A DNA stretch of 64,000 nucleotides from Mesocentrotus franciscanus (GCA_037976565.1 CP137680.1:30835694-30899693), one strand, 5' to 3'. Counted from the first letter of the stretch, positions 39,001 through 54,464 are shown. Made by a program: numbers and translations. Notes: generated by a model not told the origin, from the letters alone.

Positions 39001-42000
39001 ATGTATTCTTGTTATCTTTCATCTCTGTTATGTAATCGTTGTCATTAATTTTCTTTCAGCTTGTTCAAGCTCTGGTCTATTCTTCAGTGATGGTATCAAT
39101 CTTGGTATTCTGACTTCAGTGACTGATGTAAGTATATCATTGCATACTAGAAAGGATGAACATTACTCTTGTAGTTAGGCAATCAATATGCTGATAACAA
39201 AACATTCAAGGATGATAATTGGTATGAAGGGCTTTTTGCCAACCAGAAAAAAATCTGAACATCTTTGCACAAAGTTACCTGGATGATAGCGCAATGTTGT
39301 TTAAATATACTTTTGTTTTAGGGGGGCTATTATGTGAGAAGTGATAATATTTTTAAATATGCAGAAACTAAGACAATAGATATATGTGCAATTCAATACA
39401 TAAACGTAAGGATATGATGATTGAGATTTCATTACTAAGTTTACACAATTAATATTGAATAGATTTCTTTCATTGACACAAGGGTGTATCATACTTTCTT
39501 TGAAAATACTACTTTTGTTGTTCTGACTCATTACATATGTGCATTACATGCAGCTCCTGTGACATAGACAATTCAATATTACATGTATGTGTATATCACA
39601 CCCTCAGCAGTGCATTATTTTGATTTGTACTCCATTCCATAAATGCAGGTCATGATTAATGAGTACAATTGTGCATAGAGCATAGAAGAGCATAGATCAC
39701 GTACATTCAGTCATAGATATTACTATTTGTTATCTCACTGTGTGCTGTGCCATTACTTTTATTGTATGTCACCATATCCGTATGCAGGACACGTTTGTAG
39801 TTCACACCCTGGGATCATTGAGTGCCTTCTCAGTAGGTGTAGGTGGTGAGCTTCAAGCCAAGCTAGCTAGGAAGTGTCTCATGGCTTATGGTGATGCCAT
39901 GCCAGGAGGGGACAAAGATGCCAAAGACTCAGAAGAAATAGGTGAGAAACAATGCGATATAGTTGGGATTGTAAGGTATGAGAGATGTCTGTGGTTATGA
40001 AGATGATTGACGGGATGGATGATGGGTGATAGTGGTGAAGAATATGAGGATTATGATGTTGATAGGAAGAGTAATTGTGTTTTTCGGGGTTGCTATTTTG
40101 TTCTTCTCAAATAGGTCATACAATGTTCAGATAGGTAGTTATGATTGTTCACAAAGAAAAAAAAAAGATGCTAAACCTGTTCATGTTGAATGAGGTCAGA
40201 AATAATTCTTCCTGCCTTTTTTCATGTCTTGCTGCTTATAAATCTTAAATGTATGGTTAACTTAATATTACCTGGGAAAAAAAAAAATCATTAAAATAAA
40301 TCACCCCCTGACAAAACAAATATTACTTTCCTTGCAATAGAGAGAGTTTTAAACTGAACATTTTCTCAAGTAAATAATTATTTGAAAGGTTGTATCTTTA
40401 CTGAAGCATCTTCTTTTTTTTCAAGTTTCACTTGTCATTATTAGAGTCATTTTTTAAATTTCTTTTCTTCAGATCCTGGTACAAACGAGGAGATAGTGAT
40501 GGTAGGAACAGGAAAGGAATTCTCAATTCTCAAGACCAGCTCAGGGAAGGTGAGTGACCTTCGCTACTATGATGTGTAATCATCATTTATATCCATCGTA
40601 AAAAGAATTTGCACAACTGATTGGTCCATTGCACATCATGTGACGAAATACAATTCAAACAGGGTTCATGCAAATGGGCAAATTGCCATCAGGAGTAACA
40701 TCTGACATCACGATCCGTGTATATAGTAGTGCTATTTATTGATACTGTACACAGCTTATGAAATCACACACACACACAAAATGCGTTCTGAATTGTTACG
40801 TTTAAAGATTGAGTGTATCTATTGTTTTAGGCTCTTTATATTCCCATGAGGATGTCATTATTACGTGTTTGATCATGCAAATTCATCACTTCTTCAAATT
40901 GTTTGTTCGTGTGTGAATGATACTGTACGGTGCAGATGATGATCATTTGATCATACTTGGTAATGCATTGAACACCAAATGACGAAATGAATGTATTCCT
41001 TGAATGCTTTGAGTGGCTTCTGGGCTAAAGCCAGGCTAACAATTATTGCACTTTGTAGACCTTGAGCATTTCTTGGGAAAGATATGTTTGCAATATAAAT
41101 GTAGAGCTACATAAGTTACTCCTCCAGGTGTATCCCATGAGGAAGTCTCAAAGCTTAAAGAACATTAAGATGTTTGTTTGTTTGTTTGTTTGTTTTATTT
41201 CCACTTTTTCACATCAATACAAAGAAACATCATACAAATAAATATAATGAGTAAGATGTAAGTTTGACAAAATATGTTTCTAGTTAAAATACAAGCAACA
41301 ACAATATATATATATATATACATGTATATATAATATATATATACACATATATATATATTGATTTGTGCCAAACCATCATGAAAACATAATTTGCATAAAA
41401 ATAAGAAATAAGGGGGAGAATGGATATCTATGTTTAGCAAGTTTCTTACAAAGGAAAAAAAGCAGGAGACCACATGTCGTAAGCGTAAATGCTTGATGAT
41501 GACCATGGCCTCGTCTCAATATAGTGATGATATATCTTCTTCAGGTATATTTCATGGTAATCACTAATGATAATAATGATAATAATAATAATAATAGTAG
41601 TTGGATTTATATAGCGCCTTTTCCAGAGGATACCAGGCACTTTCCCTTAAGTCAATCAACGAATTAAGAAGAATCGGGATAGTTTCAAAGGTTAAAGATC
41701 ATTGACATGTCTTTATATATTGATTGCATATCTATCTTTTCCAGGTCTACTTCATGGGGAAGTCTCAAAACTTAGGGATCAAACAGAGCAGCAGTACTCC
41801 TGGTCCTAGTAAGTGGATGGAACTCCCTATCTCACGGTCACCAAGCATTGTCCAGTGTAGTACAGGTCACGATGGTCATCATATTGTCATGCTATCTGAG
41901 GATGGGTCAACGTACTTTGCTGGTACTGCTAGGAAAGGTGAAGATGGTGATCAAGGTAAGGGAATGTCTTCTTCACAAGATATCTTGTTTTCTTCAATCT

Positions 42001-45000
42001 GTAATCAATTAAGTGTCCAGCAAGCTCTGTAAATTGTTTGTCTTTGTAAACTTCTACATGTATATTCATGTAATATTTTTTTGTACACCTCAGGTGCCAT
42101 TATATGCAGATAAGTGCACTTTGCAAATCTAAAGTATTATTTTTGTGTCATCACTCATTAAAATTAGTGGTAAATATATCAACACCTGGGACCCGTTTCA
42201 CAAAGCCTTTTTTCAATGACAAATGACAAAAATCAGTGACAAATCTGCTGAGAACCAATCAGCAGAAGGATTTCACTAGCTTATAACAAAAACTGTCATT
42301 TGTCACTGATGACAAGTTTTGTGAAATGGGGCCCTGGTGAGTGCACACTAACATTAAGATAGGAAAATATATGATCTATGGAGTCATTATCAGGCAATTT
42401 ATGTTTATAAATGTGAAATGAATGTTTGTTTGAATCTACAATATACAATAATCATAAGGAATGAAAAATGTAATTGACCTAACATAATCAACAGTTTGAG
42501 ATCTTGTAACCAATGCTTTGTATCGTTGTATACTATCAGTGAAAGGTCGTCGTCAGATGAAGCCTAGTAAACCAGTAAAGATGTTACGTCTAGACGGCAA
42601 ACATGCCATTCATTCAGCGTGTAATAACGGAAGTACTGCAGTGGTTACGAGAGAAGGTGAACTCTATCTCTTCGGGAAAGATGTCCAGAACGCAGAGGCT
42701 TCTACTGGTAAGTATGGTTCATCTCCAAGCTAAAACCCATGTCAGCTCAGAGAGGTTATTAGTAAGGTAGAGTGGAGGAGATTGTTACGGGGCACACAAT
42801 AGGTAACAGTAACTTTAAGGTGTATTTATGTGTTTTGCTCCAGTATATCACATACTGTTCAATTTTATGAGTACTGAAATTCATTAAAAATATTGCAAGA
42901 ATCAGCATCTCTGTAGCATTTAAGCATTCTTTAGACGGTGCTAAGCTGAGTAATTGATCTATTAATTTATCTGTGCTAACATCACAGTCTCGACTCTTAA
43001 TGATCTCTATATCGAGCTTTATTTGTGTGCTTCCTACCCATCTCCTACCTGTAGGTTAGTTGTGCATTAAATCTACTCTGGATGGCCACTCATGTTATTA
43101 ATAACAAGTTCCATTTCAGGAAAAAATTATCAATGTTTCTCCCGTTGTTGGAAATAATTTTATTGGCATTTATGGTAACAGCTGCCAACCGTTCCTATTT
43201 GGAATAATGATTCATAATTTTTGGCCTACAAACTAATTTTTGTGAACTCTAGATTCCTCTCTTGTTCCAAAGACTTCTGTGTAAAAAGTATGCACAATAG
43301 ACTACCGTTATATTCCTACTTTTTCCATGAGAGATTCCTAATTTTTGCTGTCAATGGTTGCCAGGTATGCTAGTAATGATCATAAGAAACTCGGGATTCT
43401 GCAGTGACTTAGTCCTGCATCATATACTTTTTACCACTTCTCCCTAGGTCTTGTGACTGAGTTGAAGGGTACCCCTATCAAGGAGGTAGCTTTAGGTAAA
43501 GCACATATATGTGCATTGACCACTACTGGACAACTCTACACCTTTGGGATCAGTAACAAAGGTCAATGTGGACGAGGGGTCATAGCTGGACATCCTGCCA
43601 AGGAAGGTCAGTATCAGATTCTAGAGTTGTGCCATTTTGTTTGATGGTTTGTTGTGCCCAACTGCTAAGAAAGCATGTGAATGCTTGTTAATAAGCAACC
43701 ATGGGACTGACGACTTAAAAGTCCTCTCTGAGAGACTTGACAATGAGGATTGATGCCTTACCAAAGGGCACTAGTACATCATCTTGGTTTTGAACCCGGG
43801 ATCTCCTGGTTACAAGATCACTGCTCTACCACTGAGCCAATGCACCTCCTCCCAGTCCATGTGAAGACGAAATAAACCCTCCTTTGTATTATCAAACATT
43901 TTGCATGAGAAACATCTCATTATTTAGGAAAGAAACAATGAAAATAGCATACTTTTAAAGATCTGTTAGAGCTCTATGTAATAATATGATTTTACCCAAA
44001 TAGCTGTTGTTTAAACTAGACTGTCAGTTGATCTTTTTTTCAGCAAAAAAGTTGCCTACAGAAAGATATTATTTGGTAACCAATCTTGCAAAGCAAGGAA
44101 GGTGTTTTCATATACATATACCGGTATACTATAAGAAGTAAAGGACACATTGGATAGACACATTGTAACCTTGATGTCGTTTCACTAAGTGCAGAATAAC
44201 AGCTTTTAATGTGACAAACTTGAACATCATCCAAGAGGTGGGAATGTTTCGATACTGATGATTTATAACTACATTGATTTTGAAATTACAGATGCAATAT
44301 CGGAAGGGATACCCATAGCAACGGAAGATGATGTTGAAGAGGAGGAAGTAGAGAAAGAAGAGGAGCCATGTAACCATGACTTTGTAACTGATCAATGTAT
44401 GATCTGTACATCCTGTGGGGAGTGTACAGGGTATGGTGATAGCTGTATTAGGAGTCAACGACCTGGGAGGAGGCCTGGTCTGTAAGTATACCAACCAACC
44501 AACTAATCTCATCAACCTAACAGCAGAAAGTAAGATGAGATTACTGGTTATGTTTCCATGCAAAAGTAAAAAGAAAATCTTCTTTGTGAAGAAAAAAGGA
44601 ATGGTGTAGGGTTAGAAGGGATATCAGCTTTCATGAACATACTTTGCAAGCCTATTAAGCTTCATGGATACATACAGGACATTCTCATGTGTAGCACTTT
44701 TTTAATGCTACATAGTATGAAACCATACTGTATCCCCTGGTTAAAATATGAATGCTTATTAAAAGATGCCCCTCTTGACAAGTTCTGTTGTTAGAATTAC
44801 AATATTTCTCAGTTACCCTCATCTGACATAGAGAAATTATCTTTAGTACAATTACGTTAATAATGATAATTGTTTATATTATTTATGAGGACTATGCCAG
44901 TTGTGATAACTCACTAACATTGGTTGGCAGAATTAGACATGAAAAAAAATTGATAGAAAGCTCAGAATAGAGTAATACCAAAGTAAGAAAACATGTGAGT

Positions 45001-47212
45001 GAATAGGAAGCAAAACTGAAAAAGGCAGACTAGTACGAGGTAAAATTCTCTCAGAACTGGTAAAATCAGTATATCATTGATGAATTTCAAACCACAACAG
45101 AATACTTTAATGCTTGTACAACATCCCCTTGTGTTGACACAATCCCACTTTGCTCAATGTACCGATATGGTTTGATGATTGATGGTTTATTCTACGTGAC
45201 TACTAAGAAGGCATGTTTAGGCTTGTAAGTTAGCAAGCAGGGGACTGACGGCTTGAAGTCCTCTCCGAAGGACTTGGTAATGAGGAGTCATGCCTTACCA
45301 AAGGGCACTAGCGAATCCACTTGGTTTCAAACTCCGGTCCTCCCAGTTATTCGACCACTGCTCTAACAGTGAGCCATCTTGAAGCCCCCACAAATTTAAA
45401 CAAAGAATGTTGAATATATGTCTTTTCCTTTGTTCCCTTGTAGGATCTGTGGTTGTGGATCAGGAGATGCAGGCTGTAGTAAGTGTGGAATGTGTAGGGC
45501 TTGTATAGGTGATGGTGGTGGCGTCGTGGCCGCAGCGGTTGGTGTGAATGCTGCAGGCGAGAATAACCAGGGTAACAATCGAAGCAGAGGAGGTAATAAC
45601 GTAGTGATGATGGGTAATGGCGCCCCCAATGACTGGCTAGGTCATCTCAGGGATGCGTTTATCAGAAGGAAGGTGCATCATAGACAGCTGGACTGGGTGC
45701 TTGGCAAGGACAAAGGAAAAGGTTAGATCATCTCTTTTACACCACTATCGATCACTTCACTATCTTCTTTAAAATTTCAATGTTTAGTAACATTAATTTT
45801 TTTCTCCAAAGAATTTAGAAGTACTTAGAAGTCTGGGAAATGTCCCAGATTACCATATAATACTGTTTCCTTGCAAAATTCTTGTGCTTTATTTCCATAT
45901 CAGTAAATGTCTTTCCCCATTAATATGAACAAAATAAGACAGTTAATGATATAGCACAAACAAAACAAAGTGGGCATATTGATGATAAAAAAAGAAGAAA
46001 AAGAATCTAATGAAGTATTATGATGAAAGCACTGAGTGGTAATAGTTGTAAATAGTAAGTGAATGAATGAACTATTCATCCACCAACACATAGAGTGTGT
46101 TTCAAGAGATGAAAGATAAAATGTGAATTTTTACATAATGCATATTAAAGAAATGCTAAGATGACTGTTTTTATATAATACAAGTAAAACCCTACAATGC
46201 ACTACATTTATATATGTTTTTTTAGATGAAGGTAATAACAGTGGAGATGATCGTGAACCTGAGAGAGACTTTGGCAAACATGTCATCCATCCTCCCGGCC
46301 TGGTTACCATAGGAACAGGACAAACACCAATCAAACAAATCACATGTGGACTACACCATTCAGGTATGAAAGGAGAGACTACCTACATACATGAATTGAT
46401 AAGGCTTGTTCAGATATGTTGCGGTAAACCCCCTCCAAAAAAACACGCCGACATTTTTCAATGTGTAAATGAATGGCAACTGTGTGTAACAAAGGTTCTG
46501 TGTGTAACAAAGGTTCTGTGTGTAACAAAGGTTCTGTGTGTAACAAAGGTTCTGTGTGTAACAAAGGTTCTGTGTGTAACAAAGGTTCTGTGTGTAACAA
46601 AGGTTCTGTGTGTAACAAAGGTTCTGTGTGTAACAAAGGTTCTGTGTGTAACAAAGGTTCTGTGTGTAACAAAGGTTCTGTGTGTAACAAAGGTTCTGTG
46701 TGTAACAAAGGTTCTGTGTGTAACAAAGGTTCTGTGTGTAACAAAGGTTCTGTGTGTAACAAAGGTTCTGTGTGTAACAAAGGTTCTGTGTGTAACAAAG
46801 GTTCTGTGTGTATTCGCTGAGCGCTGTGTTATAAGATACAGAAATGGGATGCGTATCACACTTAATGCATCATGAAAAATATTCTTTTTAAATTCTGCAA
46901 TTTTGCAGCGTCATATCTGAACAAAGCCATAGTCATTCAGAAGATTGATAATCAATCTGTAATATAATGCCTATGCTAGTAGATCATCATCATCAGATTT
47001 AAGATATAAAGCATAAAACAATTTTCAAATACTGTATGCTGTTAGCTCCCAAGATATTCACTCTTTCTATTGATATGTCAACTTCTTGTGCCCCTCGTTT
47101 AGCTCAATGCTTGGCTGTAGTGGAAAGCATCTTTTATGCAGAAGTTGTACATTTGTAGATGGTGTTTTCTATTCCCGGAAAAGTGGGATGAGAGAGAGAT
47201 GGAGAAAGAGAC

Positions 47213-47245
<33 letters not shown>

Positions 47246-50200
47246 AAGACAGACAGAAAGACAGACATAGAGAGAGAGAGAGAGATAGAGAAAGTGTATT
47301 CTGCATTAAGATTGTTTTGTATGAGTTGTATTTTTAAAGCTGATCTAAATTGTTGAAGGAGATTTATATTGATACATATGACTGTTTTACAAATGTCTAT
47401 TTCTGATTTGTTCTTTCAGTGGTTCTTCTGGAGAATGGTGAGGTGTATGCCTTTGGTCTTGGTAATCATGGACAGCTTGGGCAGAGAGATTCAGCAAACA
47501 GGTAGATCATTTAATGAACTGTTTAACGTCAGAGCTTACTCTTGGGCACATCAAGTTTTTCTCTTTTAGAGCTAATGGAAGAATAACTCTGTTTATTGAA
47601 ATAGTGTCCCCTTCTTTCAAAATTCTGATATTTCCACATTTTTTCTCGATATATGAACTTCATTTTTTTTTTTTAAACAAAGACCGAATATTAGCAACTA
47701 ACTATAAATATAGTGTCATTTTAAAATGACCTCCAAAAACTCCAAAAGGACATTAGATCACATGATAGAGTTTAAGCGTGCTTGAATTTCAAGTTTACTC
47801 CTCCAAAATGTTCCCACACTATTATCAACAAGATATATGTTTGTGATTAATAAAGAACGTAAAGATGTGTCTAAATTTTGTTCCCATCAATGATTTAAGC
47901 TCTTAGAATACAGGGAGCTTCTTCCACTGTCTATAGTATAACTTGATACATCATTAAGGTAAAAATAACGCTTTGAAAACTACAATTTCAACATTTCAAG
48001 CTTACACAAACTGTATGGATTGTGTTTCTAATCAGATCAAGTCCAGTGAAGATTCCATTGGATGAGAAAGTAACCCAGGTTGCTGCTGGTAGCAATCATA
48101 GTGTGCTTCTAACAGAGACAGGAAGAGTCTATACATGTGGCAGCTTTCAGGTTAGTTTTACATAGTCAACCCTGCATGCTCATGCTGCTTAGACCACCCA
48201 GACCTGTATTGTATCTTATATCATGGGGTGAAGGAAAACTTGTCCTTCTTTGTGAAATTCAAAATGGAAAAATATGTATCATGCAGTAAGGTATCTGAAA
48301 CTTTTTTTAATATAAAAATGAAGATTCAAAATGTACTGTGATAGAAAATTGTCTTGCAGTTACTCTTTGTGATATATATTCTCAAAATTTGTGGCATTGT
48401 ATTGGTTTAATGTGCAATGTTTAAACTGTCATAGTACAATCTTTTGCTTGAAAATTTTCAATATATTCATGTTGATATTTTAGACTAGATTTTTGTGCAC
48501 ATTGTAAGAGTCCCTGTAAAAGAGAGAAATATGCCTTGTATTTTGAAAATTGGGTAGACACATTACCTTCTCTTAATGCAGTATTCAGTTATTAGTGACT
48601 TCAGTCAAAATCAACTGATCTATACATGTACATGTTGAATGACTATAAGTACATATTTGTAAGTGATGAGTCTAAGATACATTCAGCCTAATTTGGTACA
48701 GGGATATTCAAGATGATGTACATGTATGATTTGCCTTTCACTGTGATGTAATTACACATCAAGCTTACAATAGTTTTTTTTAACATAAACTATAATGTGT
48801 GTTATCCTGTATACAGAAAGGGCAGCTATGTCGTCCAGTCCAGGAGGAAAACAATGCTGCCGGTGCTGTATCACACAGCAGCCCTGGACCCATCCCTTCT
48901 CTAGGTGCTAGATGTAGTAGGAGAGCTACATGGATTGATGCATGTGGGGACAGGACATTTGTCAAGATTGATGAGGCTCTCATCAGTCCGAAGATGCTCA
49001 CCGATTCACTCGTCTTTGCTGACCAAGCTGAGATAGGTAAAGTATAATCAACATTCTGTCACAGCGAAGAAAAGGGAAAACAACATCGTGGCACCCATTT
49101 TTGTCATACTGTATAAGCTTTTAATTTGCGCGGGTTTCTTATTTTTTCATGAATTTTGAGTATTACTTACCAATTCTGAATTTTAACAACACAGAAATAT
49201 TACCACTGTTATATTTCAGACCACGTAAGGGGTGCAAAAAGGGTGCGCATTGTGTGTCTCCACTTTTCTAATTCATGATGTATCGCTACTGTGTATGTAT
49301 GTGTGTGCAAGGCATTGGCACAGTCATGCAGTGCAACCAATGCGTGCATGCATTGTGCAAGACCAGTTTGTATGTCTTTAATAGCGCAGTCGTGGAGTGT
49401 ATGGAAGTAAGTATGAGTAGCCTGCTTGTTATTCCTGAAACCAAAATGTCTTGTAATACATGCAAATATCTGTACACAAAAAATGGAACCCACATGTATA
49501 CAGCATATCATTATTGCAATTCCTTAGTGCATCAGTTTGTAGATAATTTACATGTACAGTGGTGATAGACTAATGCCCATGCCAATCTATTCAATTTAGT
49601 AATTTATTAAATGAAACAGTGCAAAACACACTCTGATTTGATTGATATTAGCTCTATATTAGGAACTTGTGGCATATTAAGCATTGCGTTTAACAAGTTA
49701 TCCACCATAGTGGTCGAGTGGATACGTCACTGGACTGTGGATCACATGGTTCGCAGTTTGGGTCCTCGCCGCGGCACTAATGTCCTTTGGCAAGACATTA
49801 ATCTACATTGCCCACACTCACCCCAGGCTCGGGTAAAAGTGTACCTGGCAGGAATTAATTCCTTCAAATTGTTTTTCTTTTCAGGAATCCTTCCTAATGA
49901 TGAGACAGTATCTTCAGTGAAATGTTTGATGTTGAATCGTAAAGATGGCAGCTGTACTAGCTTCATGGGTTCAGATCAGACTAGCTTCAAAGGCTGCAGT
50001 GTGTGTCTAGATCCTTTCTATCGAGTTCTATGGAGGTTAGTCTAACATTCTCATTTTCTCTGTTGATGTACACAAATGTTACAAAAATAAATACATGTTT
50101 AAAGTAATGCAAGTGTATTACCCTGAAAGCCAGAAAGTTACTATTAAAAGGTCAAGAATAAAAGAAGGATAAATACAAGTTGGTCTTAAGTTTTTTTCCC

Positions 50201-53200
50201 AAATGTTTATGACCATGTTCTTAGCAAGTTCTCAACAAAACTGACTTCATAAAAACAAATAATAATGTGTTTATGTGTGATATGAAGGACATGAGGGCTG
50301 AGGAATTCTTGCCATCAAGACCAGGGTTCTTCACATAAACATTTAATCTTTTCCATGTTCTTTTCATTGAATTTTTCTTAATAAGTATATCTATTTTGCT
50401 CCCCAACAGCTACAATCCACTGCTTCATCAGATCCAGTGCTTCAACATTCTCAAGACAGGTGCATCGTTCCCTACTACCACCACCACCCTCCAAGAACTA
50501 CCCCCTGCTGCTTCCATTCTTACCCCTCAGTTAGCCCTACCCTGCACCCCTCATATCCCCATTGATGGCTCCCAGATAGCCCTCAATGTACTGGCTTGCC
50601 TCGACTCATTGACTGCCAGCCGGGAAGCAGGGCTTACCATCTTGGAGTCAGAGACTCAGGTCCAGAGTGTTGCAAAGATCTATACCAAAGAAGACTTCAG
50701 CATTGTCAACAGGTTTGAAGGTCAGTTTGTTATAATAATAATATTCGGCTTTTATATAGCGCTTAATACATTAACGATGTGTCTAAGCGCTTTACAAATA
50801 TACTATTACCCCGGTCATCGGATTCAGGCTTATCCGCACACAATGTATGCACATTCTCCACTTCCTGGGGAGCATTCCAGCCAGGCATCATTTTTACAAG
50901 CGCACACTTGCTCATCTAACCACATTAACTTTCGCATCCTACCGGGTACCCATTTAACACCTGGGTGGAGAGTGGCAAGTGTAGATTATGGGTGTTGTAC
51001 ATGAATGTGTGACGTTTTTGGGCATGTGCCTGCCAGATGGGTGCGAACAGAAACTGTATCCAATATTTAATTTTTTTTATTTGTAAACTGAAGTGATAAG
51101 CTATCACTGTTATTATCACTGCGGTGCACAGACTGAAATGCTTTGCATAAATGCAGGCTAAGAACAATAACAATTTTTGACTGCAGTTTTCTTGAAATGT
51201 TAATCTGCAGTCCGTGCATCCATTCTCGCCCATCTGCCAGGCATACAACAAATTGTAGGTATATGTTTATGTGCATTTTTAAGACTTTAGAAAGATACTT
51301 GCTGCTCTTTTATTTGTAATGTTTTGTTATAAAGTATAATTGAATGGAAGTTGTGTCGTCTGTTTTGCTAGTCTTTCATAGACTCTCCTCCATGAAATTC
51401 AGATTGACACCCATAGTGATTACATCATTGTGTGGAAGGGGGATTTCCCTTATCATGGGTATTCCCCCTTCTTGTGATGGTGTACCACTCATTGGAAGCT
51501 TCCTAGATCAAGAATGGGTATCTCTGATCCAGCAGCGAAATCTTGCTGGCTGAATTCGTTCTACCCATACATTTACTCCAATCTCTAAAATTTCATTACG
51601 AGGCAACATGTCATAGAAAGTGAACAGAGAATCTTGATTTATATTTCTGCCTTATCATGTAGGGCAGTGATCAAGATGCCTGTTATTATGTCTTGTCTTT
51701 AGTACAGGCTAATTCTCATCATTGTTATTTTATGGAAATTTTACTTTTTATTGTAACAGAAGATAGTTGTACCTGAGGCATAATAAAGTTGAATTTCAGA
51801 GATATATAGGTATTTGTACATTTTCAATTATTTTCAACATAGGTTAGAATGTGACTGTATTTCTGATCATCTTCTTTTTAATTTTTCAATGACAATCACA
51901 TAATACTGTATACAAGTAGCAGGGTAAGACAATATTAGATCACACTGATTCTTCAGACTCAGTTGTAATGCATCCATGATGTGTGAAAGTTCTTGTAGAT
52001 TTAATTAATATCTTTTCAATGTATGTGATGGACTTGATAGTGTTTAATCTCTTTCTCTTTTTCTTCCTTTGTGCTTAGGATATGGAGGTGGATGGGGTTA
52101 CTCAGGTCATTCCGTTGAAGCAGTACGATTCTGTCCTGATACGGATATCTTACTTGGAGGGTTTGGTCTATTTGGAGGGAGAGGAGAGTATAGTGCTAAG
52201 ATCAAGGTGAGTTATAGCATAGTCAGTCACAATCAGTTTCATTACAGTGGCAAAGCCCTAATTTGCAGCTATGTTGTCCATTCTTTTGAAATACACAAAC
52301 ATGATACTCTGCAGTTGTAGTTCTAATCTTGTAGGTCTGATTATTTAGTCTTTAAAAACTTGCTGTTACTGACATCCTCTGCAAGAAACTTGCATTCTGA
52401 CTGCATATTGTGCCTGGGTTCTATTAAGTTAATGACATGACATTTATCTGTACATTGTTGATCCTACCAAAATCTTTCTCGCAGTAATAGTGAAATGTGT
52501 GATGGTATGGTGGAATAGTCATCAGACTGTGAATGTAAGGGTATAAGGTTTGAATCCTTGTTGTGGCACTATTGTTCTTTACCAAGACACATCTAAAATT
52601 GCCACTCTCAACCCAGGTGTAGTGAATGGATACCAAGAAGAAAAATAATTCCATGAGTGCTTACAGCACTATATAGCAGTTTGGTTAAAGCCATTATAAT
52701 AGTAATACATGTAATGATTAAGTGCCTTGAACATCCCTTGTGAATGTTACTACATTTCAATGATACATGTAGCTCCACAAGTGTGTCTTATTACTTTAAT
52801 GTACACTATCTCAAAGTGAAAAAGGGTATTGATGTTGATTCATCTCTCATTGTAATTGCTTTATCTTCAGGTTTACGATCTTGGACCAAAGGGAGGAGAG
52901 TATGAGTTAGATGGAGAATGGATGGCAGAGAGTGATGACATCACCTTTGACTGTGGGGCAAGGTATGATTGTTACATCATCATGACAAAGGGGTGTATAG
53001 TTTATAGTAATCTAGCATTTAGTTTGATGTCTTTAGTTGAAGGTTGGATGTTTCTAGACTTGAATTATAATGTGATGTAATAGACATAAGGTAATATTCT
53101 TGGACTATAAAACACTTGTAGTATTTATTCATTGAATTATCTGATATGTTTCTTAATGGTACCATGACTGTAACAACTGTGCTGTAAAAACCTAAGATCT

Positions 53201-54464
53201 TCATATACATGTATATGTGTTAGAGATTAAAAGCCTTACAGGAAAATTATGTAATGCTTTTCATAATCAAAACTGTTTTATTTGTTAATATTAATTTTCT
53301 GATATCGTTGGCTCTCCGAAAGAAGGCTGTTACTGCCATTGCGGAGAGCCGACAATATAAACATAGAAGCATGAATAATTAGGATATATGTTTTTCTAAC
53401 CCATATGATATATTGTACTAATGCTAAAAATATATAAAGAAAAGGAGATAATTGACATCCATCAGAACTTTCATGTATACAGTGTTGTCTAAAGTAGTGC
53501 TGTGATCAAACGTTTAACCGTCCGGTATCAGACCGTCCATGGCACTATCCGTTTTGAATGTGACGGTTTCGTTTACCCGATTTTTTTTTTTTTTTTTTTT
53601 TTTTAAAGTGTAAAAATTTCGGACAAATTTTACAATATAAATAATGGAATAAATATATCTTACAGTATTTTAATTTATTTATTCCAGGAAAATTACGAGA
53701 AAAAAATTTAACTTATTGAAAATAAACATTTATAAGAACAGTAATGGAACGAGCCTGAGCTGCTATCTCTGTGTATTATAACATGTACATGTACATCGGT
53801 ACATTCAATATGGCAGCCTTCATGAATCGCAACTTTAGACAACAACACTCGGCAAATCTTTAAAAATAATCAGTTTATGTCAAATTGAAATCATGATTCT
53901 TGTACAATTGCAAATAAAACACAAGTAAAGACGGAAATATGAATGTAAGTAATATTTTTCTTGACAAACAGTTACGTTTTTATGTGAAATTAGTGCCGGT
54001 CGAAAGCAGTGTTTTTCATAAGAAGTGGTGGGCGAAAACCCCCCGCGCTGGTCGGGCCCCCGCCCAGTGCCGACCACTATTCTTACAATCAGCGGCGACC
54101 TTGGCAAAAGTGAGTAATTTTCGTTTAACCGAAAACCGTCCGGTTTTGACTAGCGGTTAAACGGAATTGGAAATATCCGTGATATTACAACACTAGTCTA
54201 AAGAAAGATATTTTAAACAAACAAGAAATTAGAGGAAGTATTAGCAGATTGGTGTGCACCTCCCTCTTCACATTGGATGTGTGTGGTATCAGTTCATATT
54301 CTTTTCCTTATACACAGAGAGAAGTTTCCTATTCTGTTTGAGGAGCCAGTACCATTAACAGCAGGTAACTGGTATGTAGCATGGGCAAGAGTGAACGGAC
54401 CTAGCAGTGATTGTGGGTCTAGTGGTCAAGGAACCGTCACAACAGAGGATCAGTGAGTTTATCT

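Noticed and set aside
41541..41565. Second decayed copy of the exon 12 start
   Set aside because: Similarity covers only about 16 bases after the AG, which is not convincing without a computed score.
43790..43850. Possible functional tRNA gene on the minus strand
   Set aside because: A and B boxes are present but the cloverleaf stems do not close and a related copy exists at 45390; it is a SINE head.
46482..46805. Regular direct repeats that might suggest a CRISPR array
   Set aside because: The 18-bp units are contiguous without unique spacers and lie in an animal intron; it is a minisatellite.
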